Assembly: GCA_002102555.1 (NCBI GenBank) | Contig: MCFL01000049.1 | Location: 62,001-126,000 of the forward strand | DNA length: 64,000 bases | Origin: Catenaria anguillulae PL171 | Lineage: Eukaryota; Blastocladiomycota; Blastocladiomycetes; Blastocladiales; Catenariaceae | Direction of reading: 5' to 3' | Shown: one piece after another, positions 9,449 through 19,554 of the stretch | Layout: every line of letters starts with the position of its first letter | Numbering within the stretch: the first letter of the stretch is position 1 | Translations under genes and position numbers: made by a program | Notes under the pieces: generated by a model | The model's input: the letters and a program-made list of their open reading frames with translations, nothing else | Told to the model about the DNA's origin: nothing | Databases searched by the model: none

Positions 9449-12400
9449 TTACGATACACGGCCCAAGCACACTCCGTTTCCAATGAGGCGGGTGATATGA
9501 AAGAAATCAAACCCTTGTCCAGAAATCGTTGACATTCTTGGCTTGGGACGCCAATCCCTTATCCCGCTTCCGGCTTCCTTTGCATCGCTCCCGGTCCGAT
9601 CGTTGCCCACAGATTTGCGGTTGATGAATGGCTTGCGACCAATGTCTTGGGCAGTCTCTTGACCATCGTCTTTGGAACTCGAGAGTGCCGAGCGCATCAA
9701 GACGGCAGCGGCGGTCCCACCGCCACTTGCACCATCGCTCGAGGTCGCTGAACGTGCGTTTGGCGCCAATTTGGTCTTCCTGTCCACGGCCGTCCAGTAC
9801 TCGCCCGCCATCTGACGACGCACAGGATGCGCTTGCGCTTGCTTGTGTGGGTGCCTGCCAAGCTCGGGTTTGGGTCGGGTTGGTGCCGCCGTAACGGCTG
9901 GCGCGCCGCCGGCGCTCGCTATTTGCACCCTTAGCTCCTTTGTCCGCGACATCAATCCCTTGAGCTCATACAACAATGCAGGCTTGAACTTGATGTCGCG
10001 CAAATCGAGCGCCGAGGGAGCGACAGCATGCCCTTTGCCTGGCTGCGGAGGAGGAATAAATATGGCGTGGGTGTTGGCAATTCCAATTCCATCATCATCA
10101 TCGTCGTCAAACTCATCCACGGCACGACCCAGGGGGACGCCTGCAACCTCGTCTACGAGCGACATGGGCGCGGCAGTGGCCGTTGCTGCAGGTGGCACGG
10201 CTGAGCCTTGTCGGTTAGAGGAGCGCATATCCACTGCGGCGGCGCCTTTAGCCTCTGCCGGTATGGGTTCCCTGATCATGGGAAGCGCATGCCGAATCAA
10301 GTCCTCATTGATGGCCACCACAACCGCTTCATGTCCACAGACACACTGGCGTCCGCCACGGCGCGCGCAGCAATGCAATTGATCATGTACGTACACCTCC
10401 GCGCAACGCCAAAAGGTCCTTCAGGCTGCCCACCGAGCGGCGAAAGCACGGGGCTTGTGTGCTGCTGGGCCCGGACGTGCGCCACGAGCTTGACGAGATG
10501 TTGCACGTCCTTGCTATCACCTGCGGCAAAAGCGGCCGGATCGGGAAGCGCATAAGCCCACGCCTTGCGTGCGTGCACCTCGTACACGAGGGCAACGGCC
10601 GCCTCAATGGGCATGGAGGGCATGCGCGAGGCCGCAACGGCCAGTCGGTTGTACCCGTGCATGGTTGGGCCCGCTTGTGGTCGCGCGGAAGAAGCAGCGA
10701 TTCAGGCGTCACGTGGCGTTGGTCGTATCCGTTGGTGCGAATCGCACTCGCATATTCGTGGATGGCGGCATAGCTGTACCCGTTGATGCCGAACACGAGC
10801 AGCAAGAATTCGATAGGGACCAGATCGTACGGGATGCCCGAGGTGACGAGCCGTTGGTACCAGTACCAAGCCCGCTCGACTTGAATCGGAGGTGGGCGAG
10901 TTGCGGTGTCGTCGGTCGAGGTCGGATCAGTGGAATCGGCGGCGGCTGAAAATCGGGCGACTGCGGTGGAGAATACGTTGCGGGATCAATGGTCACGGCC
11001 TTGTCAATTAACTTGGAAAACGAGCGAACGCTGGGCGACACGCCATGTTTTGCCATGGTGACCAGCACAACCTCCTCAGCCTGACGATACCGCCCGTTTT
11101 TGGCCAAGATGGAGATGAGGGTGTTGAGCACAAACTGGTTGGGCACAAACCCTTGCCGCAGAAACAAGTCGTACACCTGCATAGCCTTGTCGACATTGTC
11201 CATCTTGCCATAAGCGGAAATCACGCTCGTGTACAAGATCAAGTCGGGCTGGACACCCAGCGGAACCACGTGGTCCTCGTACACGCGCACCGTAGCAGCA
11301 AACTTGCGGCGGTCGTAGTAGTAGTGGATGACGGGCAAGAAGGTGATGGCGTTGGGTTGCACGGTCGACATTTTCTTGATGGTGGCCAGGGCTAGGTCGG
11401 GTTTGCCCAGCTGGACCAGGTCCGACACGAGCGCATTGTATGTGTGAATGGTGACGGTGATGCCCTTGTTGCGCATCTCATCGAGCACCTGCAGCGCAGC
11501 GTCCACATTACCCGACTGTTCCAATTGGCCTACGAGAAAGTTGTGCATGTGCTCATTGACCTCGTGGGCATCGAGCGAGTGGAATACGGCGTTGTTGTTG
11601 ACATCCTGGTACGCATCCGCAGGAAAGACTGGGCCGGATGCGCAGCAGCAGCCGCCGCGCGCTCGGGTCCCATGATTGGGGGCTGCATCAACGACGACTG
11701 CGACGCGGCCTTGTTGGCGCTGGCCGCACTGCCCAACTTTTCGAGCGGCATGATTACTGGAATGGCAAGCCGCAGCCCAAACACGGTTCCAAACCCGATG
11801 CCAATGATTTGACCAGCAATCTCGTTCACGTCTGTGGCCAAACTAATCACAATGCCCAACCACTTGCCCGCTTCTACACCCACCGCCATGCGAAGCGCCA
11901 TCTTGAGCCATTTTGCATGCTTGCTCACTGTGCGCGTATTCTGAACACTCGACTCGACCGTTTGCAAGGCGCGATGCAAATCGCCCTGCCTGGCGCTGGC
12001 CATGACCAGTCCCTTGTAGATTTCGGTATCGGGGACAAGCCCGTTGCGCTTGAGATCGTCGAGGGCCGCAAATGCGGCATCCACCTGGCCGGCATGTGCA
12101 CACACGCGAATGTAGGCGGTGTACATGTGCAGGGACGGGATGGTGCGGCGGTCGACGAGCGATTGCATGATGGATTGGGCAATTTCAAATGCTTGGCGTT
12201 GGAATTGTTGCGATTTGAGTGTGCTGCCCCCTGGGCTGGAGCCAGTGGGTGACTTGTGGTGGGGCGACGACAAGGAGGCGACCTGGTCCATGATGGGCGC
12301 AACGCCCTTGGACCCGAGCAACGCCAGCCGCGCACACGCGTTGAGCGCGGCGATAATGTCGACGGGTTTCGGGGTGGTTGCTTGGGCAAAGATGCGCGAG

Positions 12401-13204
12401 ACGGTGACGCGGAGTTGGATGGGGTTTGTGCATCGGCGCAAGGTCGCATCCCAAGTGGATGACGCCCCACGCACTTCGCTGGTTTGCGCAAGTGTAGGAG
12501 CTCGGTAATCGGCGGTGATGATTTTGCCGCCCGGCCGCGGTTGGGTTGGGTCGTTGACGAATTGGTCCGTTGTGGGAGCAGCGGGCGAATTGGCTTGATG
12601 GGGCAGCGAGTGAGAGAAAGTGACGGGTTCGGGAGGAGTGGTTGGCGAGGCAGCCGGATCGAGCAGAAGTTGGGTATCGAAAAAGTTGTCGGCGCTGCTG
12701 CTGCTTGTCATGGGCAGTTGGATTGGGTTGACAACGCGAGTGGGTTTGGATCTTGATGGCTGCAAGTAGGCAATCGCAGGTTCCTCCTCACCAGGGTGGC
12801 TACCTCCCGGCACGATGGAGCCTATGACGCTGCCTTTTGCCAGCGGCTCAGTCGTCTCTTCAGCCAGAAGCTTGGCGGGCGGTCCTATTCAAAAGGAAAG
12901 GGCCGGTGAGTATCAAAGAAGCAGAGCTCGGCCAAATCTCAACTTGCAGTTCACACACACCCTTCTCGTCAGTCGATGTACGCTCATCTGGCCGCTGACG
13001 GTTGTGAGAGGCGGGCTGCGAATGGTACCGTCTGCTACGGCACGATGCACAGTACGGCGTCACAGCAGGCAGTGAGCTTGCTTGTGCCAGAGAAGGTGAT
13101 ACGCTCCTGTGCATTATCTTGCCTGGTCGGAGGCCAGCTGCACGCGCTCGGCGGGCGGCGACAGCGGCAGCCCGTAGAGTCAAGGACTGCGGATGCGAGT
13201 ACAT
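9449..13204 (-). CDS. Mitochondrial pentatricopeptide-repeat (PPR) protein
   Basis: The proposed start at 13204 gives an Arg/Ala/Ser-rich presequence (SLTLRAAAVAARRARAAGLR). A 76-nt intron (12885-12960) then leads to a Pro/Ser-rich region and PPR motifs such as PSLHMYTAYIRVCAHAGQVD, VTIHTYNALVSDLVQLGKPD, PDLILYTSVISAYGKMDN and VPNQFVLNTLISILAKNGRY. PPR proteins bind organelle RNA one base per repeat, in processing or translation of mitochondrial transcripts. Frame changes occur near 11630, 10870, 10680 and 10340 without convincing introns, all in GC-rich sequence, so indels are likely. After the repeats a poorly conserved region follows, with DEFDDDDDDG and KPALLYELKGLMSRTKELR, ending at 9449. 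The RNA target is unknown. Confidence 0.83.
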
Positions 13205-13480
13205 GATGGACGGGGTGCGTGCATTGGCTTCGGCTTTCTTTTTGTTGAGTCTGGTATCGTATTCGGAATGACATGGCAGACATGTTTCCGTTTCCGTTCC
13301 ACAGCCATTGCAATGCATGCGACCGATCACGTGTCATAGCTCCCATGCTGAACGACCAAAAGTGGAACGACAGCAAACACACAGCAATTGCAACGAGCAC
13401 TAGCGTATCGTATCGATGCCCTCGGCCCATGCACGTACCACTTGAATGCACACACACACAAAGCAAAGCAACGTCAAGCA
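13205..13480. promoter_or_regulatory. Divergent promoter of the PPR gene and RRP43, with CACGTG
   Basis: The 276-base gap between two divergent starts contains CACGTG at 13328-13333, 153 bases upstream of RRP43. A CA-repeat (13449-13460) lies just before the RRP43 start. The role is inferred from position. Confidence 0.45.
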
Positions 13481-14365
13481 ATGATCCAAATCACCGCCTC
13501 GTCCATCCAGCGCCTGCACCCGCGCGAGTACCTGCGCCGCTTCCTCGATCAGGGGGTCCGTCCAGATGCCCGCACCCTGGCCGACAGCCGTGACGTCTCG
13601 GTCGTCATGGGCGGCGTGCACTCTGCCAACGGCAGCTGCCTTGTCAAACTCGGCAACACATCGGTCCTTTGCGTCGTCAAGGCTGAAATCACCATTCCTA
13701 CTGTGCAACATCCAGATCGCGGCATGTTTGTCCCCAACATTGATCTTCCGCCGCTGTGCTCATCGAAGTTCAAGCCCGGGCCGCCCTCGGCAGAGGCACA
13801 GACGCTGTCACATTTCGTTCATGATCTTGTGCAGCGGTCACCAATCGTGGACTTGGAGTCATTGTGCATCGAGGAAGGCAAAGCCGCGTGGGTCGTTTAC
13901 GCCGACATGACTTGCTTGTCACACGATGGGAATGTATTGGATGCGGCCATGATTGCCTTGGTGGGTGCCCTGCGGAATGCTCGGCTGCCCAAGGCCATCC
14001 TGGACGAGAACGCAGTGCGTGCCCCAGAGGAGCGGACTGAACTGCTCAAGATTGTACGGGCCCCCTTAGCATCGACATTCATTTCCTTTGATGGGTATGT
14101 TGCTCGAAACATCATGTGCCACAAGAGACTCTCATGTTCGCTGACGTTGCTTCCCCACTGCGGCAGACACATTCTCGCCGACCCGACGGCTGACGAGCAA
14201 GATCTCATGGATCAATCTACCACCGTTGTCGTTGATGGGCTGAACATCGAAGGGCCGCTACTCAGCATGTACAAGGCCGGTGGCACACCGCTGAAGTTGG
14301 ATCAGCTGAAGTCGCTGGTGATTCAGGCACAGCAGCGGGCCGAGCAGGTCATGTCATTGGTCTAG
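13481..14365 (+). CDS. RRP43: Exosome complex component RRP43 (RNase PH fold)
   Basis: This is a ring subunit of the RNA exosome, which degrades and trims RNA 3' to 5' in nucleus and cytoplasm. The reading matches EXOSC8/Rrp43 along its length: LHPREYLRRFLDQGVRPD, SANGSCLVKLGNTSVLCVV, PNIDLPPLCSSKF, GNVLDAAMIALVGALRN and ILADPTADEQ. A 72-nt intron at 14095-14166 (GTATGT...GGCAG) keeps the frame whether or not it is removed; splicing joins FDG to HILADPT exactly as in the family. This gives 270 residues, close to the usual 276. The start MIQITAS at 13481 aligns with the family start. Like its orthologs it is expected to be structural rather than catalytic. Shadow start codons upstream (13388) are not supported. 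Confidence 0.93.
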   Translation: MIQITASSIQRLHPREYLRRFLDQGVRPDARTLADSRDVSVVMGGVHSANGSCLVKLGNTSVLCVVKAEITIPTVQHPDRGMFVPNIDLPPLCSSKFKPGPPSAEAQTLSHFVHDLVQRSPIVDLESLCIEEGKAAWVVYADMTCLSHDGNVLDAAMIALVGALRNARLPKAILDENAVRAPEERTELLKIVRAPLASTFISFDGYVARNIMCHKRLSCSLTLLPHCGRHILADPTADEQDLMDQSTTVVVDGLNIEGPLLSMYKAGGTPLKLDQLKSLVIQAQQRAEQVMSLV

Positions 14366-14682
14366 GTGGATTCGTCTGCTGTCACTGTATCTCTTGATTG
14401 GACATTTAGTCTGTTGCTCCGCTCTTGCGCCTGCTCCGACCTTGATCTTTCTCGTGCAACAGGCTATCCTGTGCATTTGTACACGCAGTAACCTCGGCGT
14501 CAAAGAAAGTACAGTTGTTGCCGTTGCACCAACGGAGAAGGTTCGCCGGCGTGGTGGTGACGTCCATGAAAGTGACTTGGACACAAGTTTGGCCCCGCAA
14601 CAACCGACGGCTCCCGCATTTATTTAACACATCCGACCTATTCAACCATTAGATTTCTTGATACACTCGATGCACAACGACC
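14366..14682. other. Intergenic between RRP43 and F-box copy 2
   Basis: No coding sequence was recognised. Homology with the inverted copy begins only at about 14647, so most of the F-box copy 2 promoter differs from that of copy 1. Confidence 0.5.
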
Positions 14683-15301
14683 ATGACAATGCTGTTGGAT
14701 CTCCCACACGATATTCTTTCGCATTGCCTCGGCCATCCTCAACAATGGTCGGTCGCCGCCCGGCCGTGAGCAACGTCTGGCTCTCGCGCGCCTCGCTTGG
14801 ACTTGTCGCACCAGCTACTTGGCGTGCCGGCCGCTTCTGTGGGGCCGACTGACACTCGTACTCCACCGCGACTATCAGCATTCAGAGTCGTTCCCACCAA
14901 CATTTGACTCTGGTGGTCGCTGGGTGTGGGACAATCGCCTCAAGCGTCAACATGAACAAGTGCTCGACTCGGTCATCTTTCCGACTTTCCATGACGGTAA
15001 ACCGCAACCTGGCTCAAGGTGGGAGTTGCTCTTGTCTCGGATCAAGGGAATCGCCACTAGCTGGGTTTCGAGTTTCTGGCACCATTTGTCGTTCGCGAGG
15101 GTAAGCTGCACTTGGCGTCGCTGCACCATGATGAACACATTATCGCTGCGAGGTCCAAGGCCGGGATCAAGTCGCTCTGGGGTTTGGATGCTGACGGTGA
15201 TGTCTCCGTCGAGAACGGCCTTGTGCTGGTGCCGTACCCTATGCATTTGGTCCGTGCCATCACCGTGTGCGAGCTCGATCCATTCCTCGCCCTTGTCCCA
15301 G
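14647..15301. repeat. Right arm of the inverted repeat (partner 1-658)
   Basis: This is the inverted, nearly identical partner of the left edge of the window, covering the 5' part of F-box copy 2. See the entry at 1-658 for the differences. The partner continues outside the window, so the true repeat may be as long as the whole gene. Confidence 0.85.
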
Positions 15302-17128
15302 CCGACTTTCTTCGCATTGTGCAACAAATCCCCTCACTGTTCAAGGCTCCAGTCCACCAAGTCAGATCGCTCGACTTGTTGCACTTGTCATCGAGTGACG
15401 ACGGGTCATTTCTGCTCTACCATGCCCTCACTGACCGATACTCGCAAGCCACACGGCTCATGTACTCGCTCGCGCGGCAAGCTTCAGTGCGCCGCGACCA
15501 CTTGCAGACAGCAAAGCGCTTCGCTCGCTTTCGTTCTTCTTTACTGGCGACATGACATTAACCAGCTGGTCACAGTATTTGGCGTCTCTCCATTGCGCAC
15601 CCAACCTGACTCGCCTCGAACTACTGGGACAAGCGCCTGCAGACCTCGACCCGCACAACTTGAATCGACTCTTTTCCGCGGCCAGTCGTCCATTTTTTTT
15701 TGCATCGGTTGACCCACTTGACCCTCGACTTTTCGCTTGCGGACCATGACACAAATCCGTCAGCCGCAAAGGTTTCGATCATGCCAACAGTGCCACTTTC
15801 GCTTCCCTACTGCGCTTCCTTCGACTGTCGACTCCAATCGCGCACATTCTCTTTGGACCCAGATCAGCCGCAAGCAACAGTCTGTTGCCATCCTCAACGA
15901 TACATCGTCACGTGGCGTTCCCGCAACTGGCCACGCTTGAGCTCACACTCATCATGCCCAAGAGACGTGGGCTCACTGCCGAGCAACGCAGCCTTCCCTC
16001 GGTCCCGTTTGCACACATGCCGTGCCTGACAACCTTTCGCATTCTCGACTCTGGTTTTCCAGAATACTACTCCATTTTCACCATCCCATTTGATTACTTT
16101 TCTGCCCTTGCAATCGCTGTCCAACTCTCGAGCACTTGTCGATTGAATCATTCAACATTGAGTGTAATGACCAAGACGACGACGACGACGACACATTCTC
16201 TCACGATTCAAACGAAGTTGCCTGGCCTCGTCTCAAACACGTCAATCTGCCCTGGCTACTCGCTTCCGTCTTTGCACATACCGTGTCAACCAGCACGGTC
16301 ACAACCGCCAACTTCCGGTTCAAGCTGGATACGGAACTGCCCTTGTACGACTGGTGGTCGGATTGGCCCAACCTGCAGCACCTGACACTCACCCACGCCA
16401 ATGACGCGCCCGCTGCGCACCGTCGAATGAGGATGCGTGAGCAAGTCGGTTTGCGCGGCTCAACAGAGACAGATGGCGATGTGATTTTTGCGCTTGCTCA
16501 AGCAAATCATGTGGTGTGTCCGTCGCTCAAGTCGCTCACGGTAACTGTGGCTGATCAACTGGCCCCGCTCTCGTTCGCAGGGTTTGCGTTTCCCAACCTC
16601 CGGCGGCTCACCTTGGACATGCAACACCCATGGCTGGATGGATTCACAGACGCCCCGTTGCGATACTTGACGATTCGCGGCTCGCATTCATGTCCCCGTT
16701 TTGTTTCCCAACTGCTGGCCATGACCCCTGTGGATCCCAGCTTGCGCGTTCGGTTTCTTCCCAGCACTTCCCCATCCCCTGAGCCTCAATCCTCTGTTGC
16801 AAGCCGCTGCTTGCCGAACCCGCTTCGGTTGCGGTTTGCTCCGCCAATTGACCATCTGAAATGGAAGGCGCTGATGCATGCGCCGCCGTTTGTCAACTGG
16901 GGAGAGGAACACGCAGTGGTCGTTCAAGTTGCTGATTCGTTGACGGGTAACGATTCAGACTTGATTGTGGCTGTTCTTGGGCGGCTCTTGTCCAAACAAT
17001 CGCGACCAGCTCAAATCGCAGCTTTGTTGGAACCGGCAGCAATTGCCGATTTTCTTACCGAAGAGGAGGCGAATGTATTTGAACAGTTATGCGGTCGCTT
17101 GCGGGTGGCATCAGATGAGTTGCAATGA
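14683..17128 (+). pseudogene. F-box/LRR-like copy 2, frame-disrupted
   Basis: It starts MTMLLDLPHDIL but a 2-nt deletion relative to copy 1 (14707-14725) runs the F-box into a stop at about 14767. The following frames are coding-like throughout: PGREQRLALARLAW (14775), VENGLVLVPYPMHLVRAITV (15207), NLTRLELLGQAPADL (15600), HMPCLTTFRI (16016) and a long final exon from 16136 (FAGFAFPNLRRLTLDM; C-terminus FEQLCGRLRVASDELQ). A 50-nt intron (15462-15511) corrects one change, at the place where paralog 3 has a 53-nt intron. Another change falls in a nine-T run (15691-15699) and looks like an indel. The copy is either a recently broken F-box/LRR gene or an intact one with assembly errors. Its Leu-rich repeats would form the substrate-binding part. 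Confidence 0.6.
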
Positions 17129-17196
17129 ATGATGATGATATGAATACAAAAATGATTCATGAAACTTACAAGCACTCGTCACAAATGGTAAACGAT

Positions 17197-18315
17197 TTAC
17201 TGGAACACCAACAATTGCTTCTTGCCCGCAAATTCGGCTCCGGCCTTTGCAACCTCTTGTACAATTTTATCGCTCTCCTGCTTGGAAATCTCACCAGCGG
17301 GCACAACAATCTCGTTGAACTCGGGCGTCTCGATCTTGCCGGCGGCAATGTAGCCCACAAGATCGTCGAGCATCTCTTGATACTGCTCACGCGTGGCCGT
17401 CTCCTTCCACGCCGTCAACCAAAAGCCGCGCAAAATGACGCCACGCGACAACAAGGCCATGGCCGACACGGGAATGGGCTGGCCAGACATGGATCCGTAG
17501 CTCACGACGGTACCGCCAGGCGACACGACTTGCAAGAGCACGGCGCCAGCAGGGCCGCCAATTGTCTCGAAGGCCAGCGGCACGTACAGATCCTTGTGGT
17601 CCTCGGTGAAGTACTTGAGCACGTGCTCGGGACGCACAACGTCGAATGCGCCTTGTGCCTTGAGCTTGGCAGCGTACGCGTCAAAGTCGGGGCGGTCGCG
17701 CACAATCGACACAACCTTGACGCCCCACAGCTTACCGAGCTGGGCAACAAACTGGCCGACGGCCGAGTTGCCGCCGTTTTGCACAACCACGTCGCCGGCC
17801 TTGAGCGTCACGAAATCCTTGAGCAAGCGGTAGGCGGTTGTCGGGTTGACGGTGAGCGACGCGAGCGCGGCGCTCGTGAGCTTTTCACGCTTGTCGTTGG
17901 CCGACTTGATGCGAATGAGGTTCTTGGCGGGCAAGGTCAAGTGGCGGCGCCACGAGCCCGGGATAACGTCCGAGCCCGACGGAATCACAATGTCGCCGAG
18001 TTGCAAGTCGGTATTGGATCCGCCGACAATCGCAACCACTTCACCGGCGCCCTCGAGTCCGGGCACGGACTTGGTAGGGTCGGACGTGGCGACGGGCGGG
18101 GCAGGGTACAGGCCTTGGATGGCGAGCGTGTCCGAGGGGTTGATGGGCGCGGCGAGCATGCGGACGAGCACGGTGCCTGGCGCGGCGGAGTCAAGAGAGG
18201 CGACGGGAATGGTGCCCGCATGGACCACATCGGTCAGCTTACCGTAGCCGGTCACGTAGACCGCGTTGGTGGTGTTGGGCACAGAGGAGAGGTTGGTGAT
18301 GATCTTGGCGGACAT
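17197..18315 (-). CDS. ETR1: Mitochondrial 2-enoyl thioester reductase (MECR/Etr1 type)
   Basis: This is a 372-residue single-exon medium-chain dehydrogenase/reductase. It resembles MECR/Etr1, which reduces trans-2-enoyl-ACP with NADPH in the last step of mitochondrial fatty acid synthesis (the lipoic acid supply route). Visible marks are PINPSDTLAIQGLYP near residue 60 (substrate and Tyr region), GLEGAGEVV, the cofactor-loop sequence VVQNGGNSAVGQFVAQL near 190 and VVSYGSMSGQPIPV near 275. The classical zinc ligands of alcohol dehydrogenases are absent, as expected for this family. The N-terminus (MSAKIITNLSS) is a weak mitochondrial presequence at best. The large open frame on the opposite strand (17125-18930) is a shadow. 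Confidence 0.93.
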   Translation of the reverse strand: MSAKIITNLSSVPNTTNAVYVTGYGKLTDVVHAGTIPVASLDSAAPGTVLVRMLAAPINPSDTLAIQGLYPAPPVATSDPTKSVPGLEGAGEVVAIVGGSNTDLQLGDIVIPSGSDVIPGSWRRHLTLPAKNLIRIKSANDKREKLTSAALASLTVNPTTAYRLLKDFVTLKAGDVVVQNGGNSAVGQFVAQLGKLWGVKVVSIVRDRPDFDAYAAKLKAQGAFDVVRPEHVLKYFTEDHKDLYVPLAFETIGGPAGAVLLQVVSPGGTVVSYGSMSGQPIPVSAMALLSRGVILRGFWLTAWKETATREQYQEMLDDLVGYIAAGKIETPEFNEIVVPAGEISKQESDKIVQEVAKAGAEFAGKKQLLVFQ

Positions 18316-19554
18316 GGTGGTGAAGTGTGCAGAAAGTCCACTGAGTGTGTATTGCTGGAAGGGATTGTTGTTGTGTACAGCTCAAAATCTGAAGCCATCA
18401 GTTGGGTGTCGTACTGCCTATTTGTATGTGGATTCTTTCTGGTAGGCAGGACGATTTACGTGCGGCCTCCGCTCGCTCGACTGCAAAAAACAACTATTGG
18501 TTGTCAGCGAGTGAGAGCACACCATAGCCTTCGACATCCTTCCCTGGCTGAATGCGCCATGCCATGTCCGGTTCATGTCAATGGCTTTCTGGTGATCAGT
18601 CAGCAAGTCCCTGGCAATGTCATCCCGACATCCTGCTTCGTCAGTTTATTCCCGCACACTAGAGTGATAGGCTGCGAATCAGAAGGATTGCCTCAGCTGC
18701 AGTGCCCCGGAACTACCGGAACCATATCTTTCGAATTGGTCTTTTTTTTTTTGCTCGAGTCAGCACCGCTGCCGTCAGCAGGGCGCATGGCCGCGATCTC
18801 ATTCGAGAATCAAGCTGACGATTACATTTTCAATTTCCATGCCGGCGACGGTCAAGTCCTGACGTATGTACGGTCCCTGTCATACGCATCGGTTGCCATG
18901 TCGCGAGGTACCTACACGGAATGCCACTGACCGTGACTGCAGCCGCCCTGTGAGTCTGGACAGGATGATTCCAGTCAATTTTCTAACTTCCTGTATCTCC
19001 TTTCTTCAAGTCCTTTCCTCATTCGTCTTCACAGAATCCGTGCATCAGTTCTGACGCTGGCGGAAAGATTCCACAGTTGGGGCCACAGGCGGCGTGAAGC
19101 GCTCAAATACTCGATTCTGACGCAGGGCAACTCCAATTGGTTTGTGTTGAAGTGGTGCTGGATCCGGCGGCGATAGTTGATTTGCTGCGGATGAGGACGT
19201 TGGGGTGTTTGAGTGGCTACATATGTGCAGGATCGTCGACGTCGAGGAATCAAAATGAGATGTGGCACGATTTACAATCCACCAGATTGATATTCAGTTG
19301 ACCGATTATGCACAGGGTGGACTCGACTTGGCACACATGGTGACAGTCAACTTTGGAGGGTGAGGGGAATGATGTGCTTCGTGGAATCCAGCGATCAGGT
19401 TTGGACTTCATACACATGGATAGAAAGGATATGTACCATACTCGTAAGGAACTCGTTTTGGACACAAAGAGGGTTGGGAATACAATCAACACAAACATTC
19501 ACAGATCTAGGGGGGAATCAAACAATACAACACAAAACCAAAGGCACACAAAAC
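18316..19554. other. Long stretch without a clear gene; possible F-box relic
   Basis: About 1.2 kb lies between two minus-strand genes. No intact gene is visible on either strand. At about 19130-19200 on the plus strand a short reading containing VVLDPAAIVDLL resembles the C-terminal LLEPAAIADFL of F-box copy 2, which suggests a decayed fragment of that family. A ten-T run occurs near 18746. Confidence 0.35.

Noticed and set aside
9449-13204. PPR gene as a pseudogene because of multiple frame changes
   Set aside because: Repeats stay well conserved in every frame, and essential genes nearby show the same kind of one-base deletions, so sequencing indels are the simpler reading.
13449-13460. 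CA repeat before RRP43 as a regulatory element
   Set aside because: It has only about six units in a gene leader, with no further support.
16167-16192. GAC/ACG triplet run taken as a microsatellite of interest
   Set aside because: It encodes an acidic stretch inside F-box copy 2 and is short.
17125-18930. 601-codon open frame on plus, opposite the enoyl reductase
   Set aside because: It is antisense to an intact conserved gene, rich in His/Arg/Gly as expected of a mirror frame, and has no recognisable domain.
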